This document shows positions 18,197 through 29,126 of a DNA stretch of 64,000 bases, piece by piece. Within the stretch, counting starts at the first letter, position 1. Every line of letters begins with the position of its first letter. The stretch is from positions 186,001 to 250,000 of the forward strand of contig JAHUUJ010000002.1 in NCBI GenBank assembly GCA_019218365.1. The letters run 5' to 3'. Under the pieces are notes generated by a model, which saw nothing but the letters and a program-made list of their open reading frames with translations, had not been told where the DNA came from and made no database searches. Origin of the DNA: Actinomycetaceae bacterium TAE3-ERU4. Lineage in GTDB: Bacteria > Actinomycetota > Actinomycetes > Actinomycetales > Actinomycetaceae. Position numbers and translations under genes: made by a program.

Positions 18197-20769
18197 GTGA
18201 GATGGTTTCGTTAACGATTGATGGCAAGCCGATTGATGTTGCTCCGGGTACGTTAATTATTCGCGCTGCGGAACAGGCCGGTATTCGGATTCCGCGGTTT
18301 TGTGATCACCCGTTGCTTAAACCGGCGGGAGCTTGCCGACAGTGTTTAGTAGATGTGGCTGCTCCTGACCGTGAGGGCAATGTGCGGGCTTTCCCGAAGC
18401 CGCAGGCTTCTTGCACGATGACCGTGATGCCCGGAATGGTGGTTAATACTCAGCGTACTTCCGAGGTAGCAGCTAAGGCTCAGCGTGGAATCATGGAGTT
18501 TTTGCTGATTAACCACCCGTTGGACTGCCCGGTTTGTGACAAGGGTGGTGAGTGCCCGTTGCAGAACCAAGCATTGGCTAATGGGGGCTCGGGTTCACGT
18601 TTCGAGGACGCAAAGCGTGTTTACCCTAAGCCGGTAACTTTGACTTCGCAGATTTTGCTTGACCGTGACAGGTGCATTTTGTGCCAGCGTTGTGTGCGTT
18701 TTGCCAAGCAGATTGCCGGTGACCCCTTTATTGATTTGCAGGGACGTGGCGGCGGTTCTTCGCCGGTTGACCATCACCTGCACATGGGGGAGCAAATCGG
18801 TAGCTTTGATACCCAGGTTTTGGGCTTTAGCGATTCGGCTTCTAACCCAAGTGGTGCGGAACTATCCGGAGCTAGCCAATATAGTGGTCCGGCTGGTTTA
18901 CCGGGAGTTATCGGTTCGACGAACTTTGGGCCGGCGCACGAAGGTGAGTTGGATGAATCTGGTCGTCCCTTTGCTTCGTATTTTTCTGGAAATATTATTC
19001 AGATTTGCCCGGTGGGTGCCTTAACTTCGGTTTCTTACCGTTTCCGCTCTCGTCCGTTTGATTTGATTTCTACCCCTAGCGTTACTGAGCACGATGCTTC
19101 GGGTGCTTCGATTCGGGTGGATGCGCGTCGCGGTAAGGTTACGCGTCGTCTTTCTGGCGAGGATCGGGCCGTTAACGAGGAATGGATTTCCGATAAGGAT
19201 CGTTTTGCTTTTAACTGGCAAGACAGCGACCGTCGTTTGCGTTTCCCACTGGTACGTGATGAGCAGGGGCAGTTGGTTGAGACTTCTTGGTCCGATGCGC
19301 TTTCTCGTGTGGCTTCTCGCCTAGGGGCACAGTCTCGTTCTGCTTTCTTGCCCGGTGGCCGTTTAACTTTCGAGGATGCTTACGCATGGTCGAAGTTCGC
19401 TCGTTTGGTAGCGTCAACGAACGATATTGACCATCGCGTTCGTGTTGGTTCTGATGAGGAACTAGGATTCCTCGGTTCGCGTGTTGCCGGTTCTGGTTTG
19501 GCTGTTTCTTATGAAGACGTAGAAAAAGCCGGTCAGGTGCTTTTAGTTTCTCTAGAGCCAGAAGATGAGTGCGCAACCCTTTTCTTGCGTTTGCGTAAGG
19601 GAGTAATGGCCGGTTCGTTGCGAGTTAGCACTTTGGCTCCATTCCTCTCGAATGGTTCTCTAAAGATGCAGGCGCGTTTGGTGCCGGCTATTCCCGGTGA
19701 GCAAGCCCAGGTTTTGGCTTCGTTGGGATTGAGTGAAGATTCCGCGCAGTTAGCACAGGATTTAGCCGGTGGTGTCATTTTGGTTGGAGAGCGAGCAGCG
19801 GATTGTCCCGGTTTGCTTTCTGCGGTTGTGGCCCTGGCTGAACGAGTGGGTGCGCGCTTGGCTTGGGTACCTCGCCGCAGCGGTGAACGCGGTGGCGTTG
19901 AGGCCGGTACTTTGCCGAACCTGTTGCCTTTTGGGCGTCCGGTTTCTGATCCGGCAGCTCGCGTAGATATGCAGGCCGCGTGGGGTGGGCAGGTTCCTGT
20001 TGAACCCGGTCGAAATGCGCAGGAGATTCTTCAGGCCGCTCGTGAAGGAAACATTGACACTCTCTTTGTTGGTGGTGTGGATGTGCGTGACTTTGCTGAT
20101 CCAGCCAGTGCTTGCTCGGCTTTGGAAAAGGCTAAGTTCGTGGTTTCTTTCGAGGTTAACCGTAGCGTTGTAACCGAGCTTGCGGATGTGGTGTTCCCCG
20201 TGGCTCCACCGGTGGAAAAGCCCGGTACTTTCATTAACTGGGAGGGACGTTTGCGTCCCTTCGGGCAGGCTCTTTCTTCGACCGCTTTGGACGATCGCCA
20301 GGTATTGTGCGAATTGGCGAAGGCCGCGAATGTTGATTTGGGTCTGGCTACTTTGAAAGAACTTTATGCAGAAGTGAATTCTTTGATGGATTGGGATGGC
20401 AAACGGGTAGAGCTTACGGTTCATGAACCTCTTGCAGCTCCCGAGGTCACTTCCGGTTGTGCGCTTTTGGCTACACACAAGTCTCTTGTAGATGATGCGT
20501 TGACTCTTTATGGTGCTGATGATTTACGTCGTTCGGCACGTCGTCCGGTGGCGCGTATTTCGCGTGAGCTAGCTGCCCGTTTGGGGCTTTCGGGCGGTCA
20601 ACGCGTGCGTTTGAGCGGTTCTCGGGGACAGCTTGAACTGCCGTTGGTACTAACGACGATGCCTGATCAGGTGGTTTGGGTTCCCCAGAATAACGGCTCT
20701 AATGTTTATGAATCTTTGGGCGAGGTTGGTTCTCTCGTTTCGATTACCGCGCTGGAGGTGACCAAGTGA
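18193..20769 (+). CDS. nuoG: NADH-quinone oxidoreductase subunit G
   Basis: The 858-residue subunit begins with a plant-type [2Fe-2S] domain ([22 protein letters not shown]). It continues with the His-Cys 4Fe-4S motif [17 protein letters not shown], then [10 protein letters not shown] and ICPVGAL, then a molybdopterin-oxidoreductase-like body. Between [10 protein letters not shown] and [10 protein letters not shown] it has about 45 Ser/Gly-rich residues (roughly 213-258), which look like a lineage insertion. It overlaps nuoH by 4 bases. Confidence 0.96.
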   Translation: MSEMVSLTIDGKPIDVAPGTLIIRAAEQAGIRIPRFCDHPLLKPAGACRQCLVDVAAPDREGNVRAFPKPQASCTMTVMPGMVVNTQRTSEVAAKAQRGIMEFLLINHPLDCPVCDKGGECPLQNQALANGGSGSRFEDAKRVYPKPVTLTSQILLDRDRCILCQRCVRFAKQIAGDPFIDLQGRGGGSSPVDHHLHMGEQIGSFDTQVLGFSDSASNPSGAELSGASQYSGPAGLPGVIGSTNFGPAHEGELDESGRPFASYFSGNIIQICPVGALTSVSYRFRSRPFDLISTPSVTEHDASGASIRVDARRGKVTRRLSGEDRAVNEEWISDKDRFAFNWQDSDRRLRFPLVRDEQGQLVETSWSDALSRVASRLGAQSRSAFLPGGRLTFEDAYAWSKFARLVASTNDIDHRVRVGSDEELGFLGSRVAGSGLAVSYEDVEKAGQVLLVSLEPEDECATLFLRLRKGVMAGSLRVSTLAPFLSNGSLKMQARLVPAIPGEQAQVLASLGLSEDSAQLAQDLAGGVILVGERAADCPGLLSAVVALAERVGARLAWVPRRSGERGGVEAGTLPNLLPFGRPVSDPAARVDMQAAWGGQVPVEPGRNAQEILQAAREGNIDTLFVGGVDVRDFADPASACSALEKAKFVVSFEVNRSVVTELADVVFPVAPPVEKPGTFINWEGRLRPFGQALSSTALDDRQVLCELAKAANVDLGLATLKELYAEVNSLMDWDGKRVELTVHEPLAAPEVTSGCALLATHKSLVDDALTLYGADDLRRSARRPVARISRELAARLGLSGGQRVRLSGSRGQLELPLVLTTMPDQVVWVPQNNGSNVYESLGEVGSLVSITALEVTK

Positions 20770-22103
20770 GCGCATTTTTGCTAGCCGGTACGCAGGCGCG
20801 TTTCGAAGCTGCTGATTTTTCCCAGGAAACCTGGTGGCTGTCGCTTCTAAAGGCTGTTTTCATTATTGTGTTCCTGATTTTGTCGGTCCTTATGGCCCTG
20901 TGGAGTGAGCGTCGGGGGTTGGGACGTATGCAGACTCGTCCCGGTCCTAATGTGCACGGTCCTTTTGGGTTGCTGCAGGCAATTGCCGACGCAATTAAGC
21001 TGCTTACGAAGGAAGATATCTGGACGAAAAAGTCGGACAAGTTTATTTATATTCTGGCTCCGACCATTGCGGCTTTTTGCGCTTTCATGGTTTTCGCGGT
21101 AATTCCGATGGGCCCGAATGTAAATATCTTTGGATATTCGACTCCGCTGCAGTTGATGGATATGCCCGCGGCGACTCTTTACATTTTGGCTATTTCAGCG
21201 TTGGGTGTTTACGGCATTGTGCTGGGTGGTTGGTCTACGCGTTCGACTTTCCCTCTGCTTGGGTCAGTTCGTTCTGCGGCGCAGGTAGTTTCCTATGAAT
21301 TGGCGATGTCGCTTTCGATTGTGACTGTTTTCTTGATGTCTGGATCGATGTCTACATCGCAAATTGTGGCGGCACAAGACCGGGTTTGGTGGGCGTTTGC
21401 TTTGGCTCCGGCGTTCGTGATTTACCTGATTTCGATGGTCGGTGAAGTAAACCGTTTGCCTTTTGACCTTCCTGAGGCCGAAGGTGAGCTGGTTGCGGGA
21501 CACATGATTGAGTATTCGTCTATGAAGTTCGCTTGGTTCTTCTTGGCCGAGTACATCAATATGTTTAACGTTTCGGCGGTAGCTACAACTTTGTTCTTTG
21601 GTGGTTGGCACGCTCCTTTCGGACTGTCTTATATCTGGCAAGGCGCTAATTCTGGCTGGTGGCCCATGCTTTGGTTTATCGGCAAATTGTGGTTCTTCAT
21701 GTTCTTGATGATTTGGACTCGTGGTACGTTACTGCGTTTCCGTTACGACCAGTTCATGAAGTTGGGCTGGAAGGTACTAATCCCGATTTCTTTGGGTTGG
21801 TTTGTTTTGGTTGCCGTGATGCAGGCCGTTCGTTCGTTCTGGGTTTTGCCTCAGTGGATTGTTTTTGCCGGTATTGGGGTAGCTGCTTTGATTGCGGTTG
21901 CGGTGGTGCTGGTATTCCAAGAATCCGAGGGTTCTTCTACCGCAGTTTCGAACGAAGAAGAGCCATTTGACGCTTTTGCGGGTGGCTACCCGGTTCCGCC
22001 GTTACCGGGCCAGACCCTTCCTCCCTCGCCGAGAGCTAAGCGTTTGGCGCAGGAGGCGGCGAGAGTCGTAAGTGACGCAAAAAGCAAAGGAGAGGACGCA
22101 TGA
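20766..22103 (+). CDS. nuoH: NADH-quinone oxidoreductase subunit H
   Basis: The 445-residue membrane subunit has about eight or nine hydrophobic helices. It carries the quinone-site loop [20 protein letters not shown] and the motif [19 protein letters not shown]. The last 70 or so residues form a hydrophilic, Pro-rich cytoplasmic tail that is longer than in enterobacteria. It starts with GTG overlapping the nuoG stop. Confidence 0.97.
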   Translation: MSAFLLAGTQARFEAADFSQETWWLSLLKAVFIIVFLILSVLMALWSERRGLGRMQTRPGPNVHGPFGLLQAIADAIKLLTKEDIWTKKSDKFIYILAPTIAAFCAFMVFAVIPMGPNVNIFGYSTPLQLMDMPAATLYILAISALGVYGIVLGGWSTRSTFPLLGSVRSAAQVVSYELAMSLSIVTVFLMSGSMSTSQIVAAQDRVWWAFALAPAFVIYLISMVGEVNRLPFDLPEAEGELVAGHMIEYSSMKFAWFFLAEYINMFNVSAVATTLFFGGWHAPFGLSYIWQGANSGWWPMLWFIGKLWFFMFLMIWTRGTLLRFRYDQFMKLGWKVLIPISLGWFVLVAVMQAVRSFWVLPQWIVFAGIGVAALIAVAVVLVFQESEGSSTAVSNEEEPFDAFAGGYPVPPLPGQTLPPSPRAKRLAQEAARVVSDAKSKGEDA

Positions 22104-22759
22104 GCATGAATAAGCCTTCGGGAATGCCCGATGAGTCATTTTTCCGTCCTGATGAAAAGGGGCCGCTGGGTCGCTTTTTCGCGCCGGTAGCCGGGTACGG
22201 GGTAACTATTACCTCAATGTTTGAGCCGGTAGTTACTGAACAGTACCCCTTTGAGACGCCCGTGATTGCGCCGCGTTTCCACGGTCGGCATAAGCTGAAT
22301 CGTTACGCTGACGGTCTGGAAAAGTGCATTGGTTGTGAACTATGCGCTTGGGCTTGTCCTGCCGATGCGATTTTGGTCGAGGCGGGCGCGAATACGCCTG
22401 ATGCCCAGTATTCACCAGGTGAGCGTTACGGTCGGGTTTATCAGATTAACTACCTGCGCTGTATTTTCTGCGGTATGTGTATTGAGGCTTGTCCGACTCG
22501 TGCGTTGACGATGTCGAACGAGTTTGAGCTGGCCGAACATACTCGTGCGGAGTTGATTTACGAGAAGCAAGATTTGCTGGCTGATTTGCAAGAGGGGATG
22601 TTGGCTGCTCCGCACCCGATGGTTCCGGGAACTACCGATGGTGATTACTATCGTGGCGCGGTTACCGGGCCGACTCAAGAACAGATTGAGTGGGTAAGGG
22701 AGAATCGTCCGCACGATCCGAGTTTGGACTCGGCCGCTGTAGTTAAGGAGGCGCAGTGA
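22100..22759 (+). CDS. nuoI: NADH-quinone oxidoreductase subunit I
   Basis: The 219-residue subunit carries two 4Fe-4S motifs: [12 protein letters not shown] (Cys76, 79, 82, 86) and [12 protein letters not shown] (Cys121, 124, 127, 131). These hold clusters N6a and N6b. It overlaps nuoH by 4 bases and nuoJ by 1-4 bases. Confidence 0.97.
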   Translation: MSMNKPSGMPDESFFRPDEKGPLGRFFAPVAGYGVTITSMFEPVVTEQYPFETPVIAPRFHGRHKLNRYADGLEKCIGCELCAWACPADAILVEAGANTPDAQYSPGERYGRVYQINYLRCIFCGMCIEACPTRALTMSNEFELAEHTRAELIYEKQDLLADLQEGMLAAPHPMVPGTTDGDYYRGAVTGPTQEQIEWVRENRPHDPSLDSAAVVKEAQ

Positions 22760-23736
22760 TGAGGCCGTTATTAGCCGCTGCTGATTTGGGGATTAACTCG
22801 GCGTCTCCGGGCGAGTTTATTAAGTTTTCGATTCTGGCTGTTTTCATGATTTTATGTGCGATTGGGGTGGCTCGTTTTAAGCGTGCGGCCTACGCCGCGA
22901 TTTGCATGATTGGGGTCATGATTGGATTTGCGTTGGCCTATTTGCTCAATGGTGCAGAGTTCATGGGAATCGTGCAGGTGGTTGTTTATACCGGTGCGGT
23001 AATGATGCTTTTCTTGTTCGTTTTGATGCTGATTGGAATTGGCGCAAGCGATAATTACCGTTCTGGATCGTCAGCATCGCGAGTTGCATCCTATCTGTTT
23101 GCTTTGGCTCTAGTCGCCTTGCTGGGAACTAGCGTTTGGTTCCAGTTTGGGGCACGCCAGTTCGCTCCTCCGCAGAATCCCGCTTATAACTCGCTTGAAA
23201 GTTTGGGCATGACTCTTTTCCAGGGGCACGCTTTTACGGTGTTGCTGTCGGCGATTTTGCTGATTACCGCGGCATTGGGAGCGCTTTTGCTGACTCATTC
23301 TGATCGTCTCACTCCGAAGCGTTCGCAGCGTCAGGTGGCCGAGGCAAAGATGGTTTCTTACGCGGTTAATAGCCGTCACCCAGGTCAGCTTCCGCCTCCC
23401 GGTGTGTACGCGGAATCTAACGCTTTCGATGTACCGGCAATTAGCGGTCAGACGCATGCTCCGATTGAAGAATCTGTTCCGCGCGTTTTGCGGGCTAAAG
23501 GAATTAACCGCAGCGTCGGTGAGGTTTCTCCCTGGGTGGCTGCACACCTGTTGCAGACTCGTAAGGGAGATCCGGCTCTTGGATTGCACGGTGGCGAGGC
23601 TACCCGTTCGGTGGGCCAATCAGGATCGTGGGGAATGCCGGGAGTTGGCGCTCCGCATGGTTTGAACCAGCCGGGAGCGGCCGAGGTTAAGCCGCTTGAT
23701 TCCGATGTAACTGAGGAAAGTGAGGACAAAGAATGA
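22756..23736 (+). CDS. nuoJ: NADH-quinone oxidoreductase subunit J
   Basis: The 326-residue membrane subunit has five hydrophobic helices in the first 190 residues, including the conserved [18 protein letters not shown] (pi-bulge helix). About 130 hydrophilic residues follow, well beyond the E. coli length of about 184. Adjacent GTG (22756) and ATG (22759) codons are both possible starts. It overlaps nuoK by 4 bases. Confidence 0.95.
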   Translation: MMRPLLAAADLGINSASPGEFIKFSILAVFMILCAIGVARFKRAAYAAICMIGVMIGFALAYLLNGAEFMGIVQVVVYTGAVMMLFLFVLMLIGIGASDNYRSGSSASRVASYLFALALVALLGTSVWFQFGARQFAPPQNPAYNSLESLGMTLFQGHAFTVLLSAILLITAALGALLLTHSDRLTPKRSQRQVAEAKMVSYAVNSRHPGQLPPPGVYAESNAFDVPAISGQTHAPIEESVPRVLRAKGINRSVGEVSPWVAAHLLQTRKGDPALGLHGGEATRSVGQSGSWGMPGVGAPHGLNQPGAAEVKPLDSDVTEESEDKE

Positions 23737-24032
23737 GTCCTACCTGGTACATTTTGTTGGCGCTAGTGCTGTTTGGTATCGGTGCGAGCGTAGTTTTAAC
23801 ACGTCGTTCGGCGGTTTTGTCGCTGATGGGTGTGGAAATTATGCTGAGTGCCGCAAACCTGGTCTTTATTACCGCTGGACGTTTCCAGGGGCAGGCTGAA
23901 GGGCAGGTAATTGCTTTCTTTATTATGGTTGTGGCCGCTGCTGAAGTGGTGGTTGGTTTAGCCATTATCGTCTCTATTTTCCGTGCTCGCGGGACAACCT
24001 CACTCGATGAGATTGACCTGCTGAAGAACTGA
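23733..24032 (+). CDS. nuoK: NADH-quinone oxidoreductase subunit K
   Basis: The 99-residue subunit has three membrane helices. Buried acidic residues lie in GVEIMLSAANLVF and AAAEVVVGLAIIV, which belong to the proton path. It is standard length and overlaps nuoJ by 4 bases. Confidence 0.97.
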   Translation: MSPTWYILLALVLFGIGASVVLTRRSAVLSLMGVEIMLSAANLVFITAGRFQGQAEGQVIAFFIMVVAAAEVVVGLAIIVSIFRARGTTSLDEIDLLKN

Positions 24033-24042
24033 GGGTGCCGGT

Positions 24043-26004
24043 ATGCAATTTTTCTTAGCTCTTAATGACGGCCCGGTGCCGGCTGTAGCGGCAAGTGGTC
24101 TAGCTGCTTACGGGTGGCTTTTAATCGCCCTCCCTTTGCTTTCTTTTACGTTTTTGATTTTGGCAGCTCGTCGTTCCGACGCTTGGGGGCACTGGGTTTC
24201 CTGTCTGGCTACCGGTTCTTCGATGGTGCTGGGGTTGGCAATCTTGGTTCGTACTATCATGCTTCCGGTTTCGGATCGCGTGCAGAACCTAAGACTATTT
24301 ACCTGGATTCCGGACGGAGACCATTCAATTGAGGTGGGTTTGCGTTTTGATCCGCTTTCCTTAACCTTCGTTGCGTTGGTAACTTTCGTCGGGTTTTTGA
24401 TTCACATTTATTCAATTGCCTACATGGAGCATGATCCAGATAGACGTCGTTTCTTCGCTTATCTAAATCTGTTCATTGCCGCGATGTTGACCCTGGTATT
24501 GGGTAATTCTTTCGCTTTGTTGTTCGTCGGTTGGGAAGGCGTTGGTTTGGCTTCCTACCTCCTGATTGGTTTTTGGAACTATAACTTGAATTACGCCAAG
24601 GCAGCGAAGAAGGCGTTCGTGATGAACCGAGTCGGTGACGTCGGTCTTTTGCTTGGCATGATGGCAATTTTCAAGGTTTTCGGGACTCTTGATTATTCAA
24701 CAGTTTTCGGTAGCCTTGAGCGTCTTACCTCTACGCAGGCAACAATGATTGGTCTGTTTTTGCTGCTGGCTGCTTGTGGTAAGTCAGCTCAGTTCCCGTT
24801 GCAGGCATGGTTGGGTGACGCGATGGCGGGCCCGACTCCGGTTTCTGCTTTGATTCACGCCGCGACGATGGTTACTGCCGGGGTTTATCTTCTGGTTCGT
24901 GCCGGCGCGATTTACACCTATACTCCGATAGCGACTACTTTTGTGGCTCTTGTAGGGGCGATTACTTTGCTCTTCGGGGCGATTGTTGGTTGCGCGAAGG
25001 ATGACATTAAGAAGGTTTTGGCTGCTTCTACCATGAGCCAGATTGGGTACATGATGCTCGGCGCTGGTTTGGGGCCGGTTGGTTGGGCTTTCGCAATTTT
25101 CCACCTGCTTACTCACGGTTTCTTTAAGGCACAGATGTTCCTTGGGGCTGGTTCGGTAATGCACGCGATGGGAGACCAGACGAATATGCGTCGCTTTGGT
25201 GCTTTGGCCGGGGCGATGAAGGTTACTTGGATAACTTTTGGGATTGGCTGGTTGGCTATTTTGGGCTTGCCTCCTTTCTCTGGCTTTTGGTCTAAGGACA
25301 CAATTATCGAGGCCGCGTTCATCTCTGATACAGCCGGTCCTTGGCAACCTTGGGTACTTGGTTTTGTGGCGTTGATTGGCGCGGGAATTACCGCGTTTTA
25401 TATGTCTCGTTTGTTCTTTATGACTTTCCACGGTCAGGCGCGTTGGACAAGTGTTGCTGAAGGTAATGAGGTTCATCCGCACGAGTCTCCGGCACTGATG
25501 ACTGTACCGATGATTATCCTGTCGATCTTTTCGATTGGCCTTGGTGGAGTTTTGGCGGTTGGCAATACCTTTGTTCATTGGCTGGAGCCGGTTTTGGGTC
25601 ACGCCGAGCACGGGGAGCCTGTTTTGCCGCCGTTGGTAATTATGCTTTTGACTTTTGCTGCCGTAGTTATTGGCTTGGTTTATGCGTATTACCTTTACGT
25701 TAAGCTTCCCGTAAATAAGGCGGTTCCTGCCGGATCTGTCATTACGCAGGCTGCTCGTAATGATATGTATCAAGATGAGATTAACGAGACTTTGGTAGTG
25801 AAGCCGGTTCAGGCTTTGGCTACGGGTACTGATTTCGCTGATCGTCATTTGGTTGACGGGGCTGTTCGCGGCTTGTGTCTGCTGGTAAGTGGTTTGGGAG
25901 CTTTGGTAGCACCAACCCAAAATGGTCGAGTGCGTTCGTATGCGTTCTACACTCTGGCCGGTGTTGTTGTGATTATCGCCGTCGCACTGTTTGCACTGAT
26001 TTAA
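24043..26004 (+). CDS. nuoL: NADH-quinone oxidoreductase subunit L
   Basis: The 653-residue antiporter-like subunit has many membrane helices. It carries the family signature GWEGVGLASYLLIGFW, the discontinuous-helix lysines around AKDDIKKVLAASTMSQIGYM, and a long C-terminal lateral-helix region. It would be the distal proton-pumping module of complex I. Confidence 0.97.
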   Translation: MQFFLALNDGPVPAVAASGLAAYGWLLIALPLLSFTFLILAARRSDAWGHWVSCLATGSSMVLGLAILVRTIMLPVSDRVQNLRLFTWIPDGDHSIEVGLRFDPLSLTFVALVTFVGFLIHIYSIAYMEHDPDRRRFFAYLNLFIAAMLTLVLGNSFALLFVGWEGVGLASYLLIGFWNYNLNYAKAAKKAFVMNRVGDVGLLLGMMAIFKVFGTLDYSTVFGSLERLTSTQATMIGLFLLLAACGKSAQFPLQAWLGDAMAGPTPVSALIHAATMVTAGVYLLVRAGAIYTYTPIATTFVALVGAITLLFGAIVGCAKDDIKKVLAASTMSQIGYMMLGAGLGPVGWAFAIFHLLTHGFFKAQMFLGAGSVMHAMGDQTNMRRFGALAGAMKVTWITFGIGWLAILGLPPFSGFWSKDTIIEAAFISDTAGPWQPWVLGFVALIGAGITAFYMSRLFFMTFHGQARWTSVAEGNEVHPHESPALMTVPMIILSIFSIGLGGVLAVGNTFVHWLEPVLGHAEHGEPVLPPLVIMLLTFAAVVIGLVYAYYLYVKLPVNKAVPAGSVITQAARNDMYQDEINETLVVKPVQALATGTDFADRHLVDGAVRGLCLLVSGLGALVAPTQNGRVRSYAFYTLAGVVVIIAVALFALI

Positions 26005-26020
26005 GGCGGAAGGGAAAATA

Positions 26021-27544
26021 ATGGTAATTGTTGAATCTTCTTTCCCGTGGCTGACGCTACTGGTGGTTTGGCCTCTGCTTGTTGGCTTGGCTATTTTGGC
26101 TTTGCCGTCGTTGCAAAAGCGGGGTCGCGAGCTGGCTTTAGGTGCCTCTGGCATAGAGCTAGCCGGGGTACTCGCGGTGGCTATTGACTTTAATTTCTCT
26201 CTTCCGGGTTCCTACCAGATGGCAGAGACTCATACTTGGATTCCCCAATTTGGGATTTCTTGGGCGTTAGGAATTAATGTTTTATCACTGGTTATGGTGG
26301 TGCTGGCTGCCGCTTTGGTTCCTCTGGTCCTTTTAGCGGATTATCAGCGAGATGCAGATTTGGGACGTGCGGGACGTTATGCGGCCTGGATTTTGGTTCT
26401 TGAGTTCTTCATGGTTTTGATATTTGTAACTCGTGACCTCTTTACTTTCTATCTGGCTTTTGAGGCAATGCTGATTCCCCTCTACTTCCTGATTGGTGTT
26501 TATGGAATTGGGGAAAATCGCAAACAGGCGGCACTTAAGCTAGTGATTTATTCTCTGGTTGGTGGATTGGTTATGCTGGTGGGCATAATTTCTGTCCCCG
26601 TCTTGAAATCTTATGCTCCTGACTCGTTCCTGTATGAAAAGCTCAGCGATGGAAGTTTGCATACCGGAAGCATGAGCGGCGATATTTTCTTGTTCTTAAC
26701 CTTCTTCATTGCCTTTGCGATTAAGGCTCCGATGTTCCCGGTACACACCTGGTTGGCAGATGCCGCTACGGCTGCACGCCCGGGTACCTCAACCCTTTTG
26801 GTAGGTGTGCTGGACAAGATTGGTACTTACGGCATGATTGTGGTTTGTCTGAACATGCTGCCTGTGGTTTCCGCTCGCTTGTCTGGCTACATTATTGTTT
26901 TGGCTATCTTCTCAATCCTTTACGGTGCTTTTGCGGCTTTGGGATCACGGAACCTATTGCGTTTGATTTCTTTTACCTCGGTTTCTCACTTTGGTTTCAT
27001 GGTGATGGCAATTTTCGTTGGTTCCGCCTACGCTTTGACCGGAGCTATGGTTTACATGGTGGCGCACGGAGTTTCGATTGCCGCGCTATTCCTCCTTGCC
27101 GGTTTCTTGATTGAACGAGGGCGAAGTGCTGACATTAACTCCTATGGTGGATTGCAGCGAGTAACTCCGGTACTGGCGGGAATGTTCCTAATGTCCGGGC
27201 TGGCTTCTGTGGCTTTGCCGGGTCTTTCGGGGTTTGTTCCCGAATACATGATTCTGTTGGGCACCTGGCAGGTTAATCCGTATGCGGCAGCGATTTCGGT
27301 GCTTTCAGTGGTAATTGCTGCGGTCTATATTCTTTTGCCCTACCAGAAGATTTTTACCGGCCCAGTACCAAAGGAAAAGAAATTCGCGGATTTGAACAAG
27401 CGGGAACGTTGCGTGCTTACCCCGCTTTTGGTAGCGATGGTGGTTTTGGGTGTTTGGGCGGCTCCTTTGGTGGGAACCCTCGGTGATTATTCTAAGCAAG
27501 TCAGCGCTGGCTCTGTTGTGATGCTGGAAAGGAACAGCAAGTAA
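26021..27544 (+). CDS. nuoM: NADH-quinone oxidoreductase subunit M
   Basis: The 507-residue antiporter-like membrane subunit carries the key Glu in FYLAFEAMLIPLYFLIG. It also has the lysine-containing helix around FAIKAPMFPVHTWLADA, and SRNLLRLISFTSVSHFGF. A strong AGGGA site precedes the ATG, 16 bases after nuoL. Confidence 0.97.
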   Translation: MVIVESSFPWLTLLVVWPLLVGLAILALPSLQKRGRELALGASGIELAGVLAVAIDFNFSLPGSYQMAETHTWIPQFGISWALGINVLSLVMVVLAAALVPLVLLADYQRDADLGRAGRYAAWILVLEFFMVLIFVTRDLFTFYLAFEAMLIPLYFLIGVYGIGENRKQAALKLVIYSLVGGLVMLVGIISVPVLKSYAPDSFLYEKLSDGSLHTGSMSGDIFLFLTFFIAFAIKAPMFPVHTWLADAATAARPGTSTLLVGVLDKIGTYGMIVVCLNMLPVVSARLSGYIIVLAIFSILYGAFAALGSRNLLRLISFTSVSHFGFMVMAIFVGSAYALTGAMVYMVAHGVSIAALFLLAGFLIERGRSADINSYGGLQRVTPVLAGMFLMSGLASVALPGLSGFVPEYMILLGTWQVNPYAAAISVLSVVIAAVYILLPYQKIFTGPVPKEKKFADLNKRERCVLTPLLVAMVVLGVWAAPLVGTLGDYSKQVSAGSVVMLERNSK

Positions 27545-27546
27545 CT

Positions 27547-29109
27547 ATGGGTACTGAATTGAACTTTGACTGGTTGGCTTTAACGCCCATTATTGTCATC
27601 TTAGGAACCGGAGCCGTACAGGTTTTGTTAGAGGCTTTTGTCCCGCGCAGGGCCCGTCGTTTGACTCAGCTAATTACTAGCTTGTTAGCTGTTTGCCTGG
27701 CTTTTAGCGTATTGGCCTACTTGCACATGAGTGACCTTTATCGTTCACCGGTGGCTGTTGCTGGGGGAGAAGTAAAAACTGATTTAGTTGGTATTTTTGC
27801 TCAGCTTGTCCTATTGCTCATTGGATTTTTATCGATTCTGGTTTTTGCTGATCGCACCTCTCAGAACGATGGGGCTTTTGCTGGCCAGCCTTCTGACCGT
27901 CCCGGTTCGGCTGATGAGGCTCTGTCAAACCGTATGCAGTATCAGCGCACGGAAATCTTTCCCCTCTTGATGTTCTCTTTGGGTGGCATGCTGGTTTTCG
28001 TACAGGCTTCTTCGCTTTTGACAATGTTCGTTGCTTTAGAAGTAATGTCGCTGCCACTTTATATTTTGGCGGCTTCGGCTCGTCGTCGCCGTCTAGTTAG
28101 TCAGGAAGCCGGAATGAAGTATTTCATTTTGGGTGCTTTCGCTTCTGCATTCTTCTTGATGGGTGCGGCCTTGTTCTTCTCAATTGCAGGAAGCGTAGAG
28201 TTCACTCGCCTTAATCCCCAGCAGCTTGCTCAGATTGTTCAATCCGGGGGAGCTGAAAAGATTATTCTATTCCCGGTTGCGATGCTTTTGGTGCTGGTGG
28301 GTCTACTCTTTAAGGTAGCGGCAGTTCCTTTCCACGCCTGGACTCCAGATGTTTATCAAGGTGCGCCAACCCCCGTGACGGGGTTCATGGCTGCCGGTGT
28401 TAAAGTGGCTGCATTTGTGGCTCTTTTGCGGATTGCAGATGCGACAGTAGTTGGTTTCTTCCCCGGTGTACGTTGGGTATTTTGGACGGTTGCGGCACTA
28501 ACGATTGTCTACGGTACGGTAATGGGTCTGCGGCAAACAGACGTGAAACGAATGTTGGCTTATTCTTCGATTGCTCATGCCGGTTTCTTGCTAATTGCCA
28601 TCGTGAGTGTTCGTGGATTGCCTACTTTTGCTCTACTTCCGGTTATGTTCTATCTGTTGACCTACGGTTTGGCCACAGTGGGCGCTTTTGCGATTGTGAC
28701 CCTGGTACGTGAACGCAACCAAAATGGGGATATCGTAGGTGAGGCTACTTCGATGAAGCTGTGGGCCGGTTTGGGTAAGACTAACCCGTTCCTCGCCGCG
28801 TGCATGAGTATTTTCTTGCTTTCATTTGCGGGTATCCCGCTTACCGCCGGTTTTATCGGTAAGTTCTGGGTCTTTATGCTCGCGGTTTCGGCTGGCGCCA
28901 CGCCTTTGGTAGTTTTGGCAGTTTTGGCTTCGGCGGCAACAGCGGTGTTCTATTTCCGTCTGATTCGGACGATGTTCTTTGAAGAGCCCACCGATAATTC
29001 GGTAGTGGTGGCTTCCGAAGGGTATTCATCTTTCGCGATTGCTTTTACTACCGCGGTAACTGTGGTTCTTGGTATTTTGCCCACTTTGGTTATTAATCTG
29101 CTCGCATAG
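27547..29109 (+). CDS. nuoN: NADH-quinone oxidoreductase subunit N
   Basis: The 520-residue antiporter-like membrane subunit has MFVALEVMSLPLYILAA with its conserved Glu, and KVAAVPFHAWTPDVYQGAPTPV with its lysine. TDVKRMLAYSSIAHAGF is also present. It is the last of the fourteen nuo genes; its stop lies 17 bases before the polyprenyl synthase start. Confidence 0.97.
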   Translation: MGTELNFDWLALTPIIVILGTGAVQVLLEAFVPRRARRLTQLITSLLAVCLAFSVLAYLHMSDLYRSPVAVAGGEVKTDLVGIFAQLVLLLIGFLSILVFADRTSQNDGAFAGQPSDRPGSADEALSNRMQYQRTEIFPLLMFSLGGMLVFVQASSLLTMFVALEVMSLPLYILAASARRRRLVSQEAGMKYFILGAFASAFFLMGAALFFSIAGSVEFTRLNPQQLAQIVQSGGAEKIILFPVAMLLVLVGLLFKVAAVPFHAWTPDVYQGAPTPVTGFMAAGVKVAAFVALLRIADATVVGFFPGVRWVFWTVAALTIVYGTVMGLRQTDVKRMLAYSSIAHAGFLLIAIVSVRGLPTFALLPVMFYLLTYGLATVGAFAIVTLVRERNQNGDIVGEATSMKLWAGLGKTNPFLAACMSIFLLSFAGIPLTAGFIGKFWVFMLAVSAGATPLVVLAVLASAATAVFYFRLIRTMFFEEPTDNSVVVASEGYSSFAIAFTTAVTVVLGILPTLVINLLA

Positions 29110-29126
29110 CAGGTACTCTTTTACCT

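Noticed and set aside
19762-20478. Minus-strand open frame of 238 codons opposite nuoG
   Set aside because: It is opposite a clear nuoG reading frame and has no domain or ribosome binding site.
24784-26154. Open frame of 456 codons on the minus strand opposite nuoL
   Set aside because: Its product is rich in Arg, Gln, Asn and His with no domain. It lies wholly inside a well-supported nuoL and has no ribosome binding site; it is a shadow of the codon bias on the other strand.
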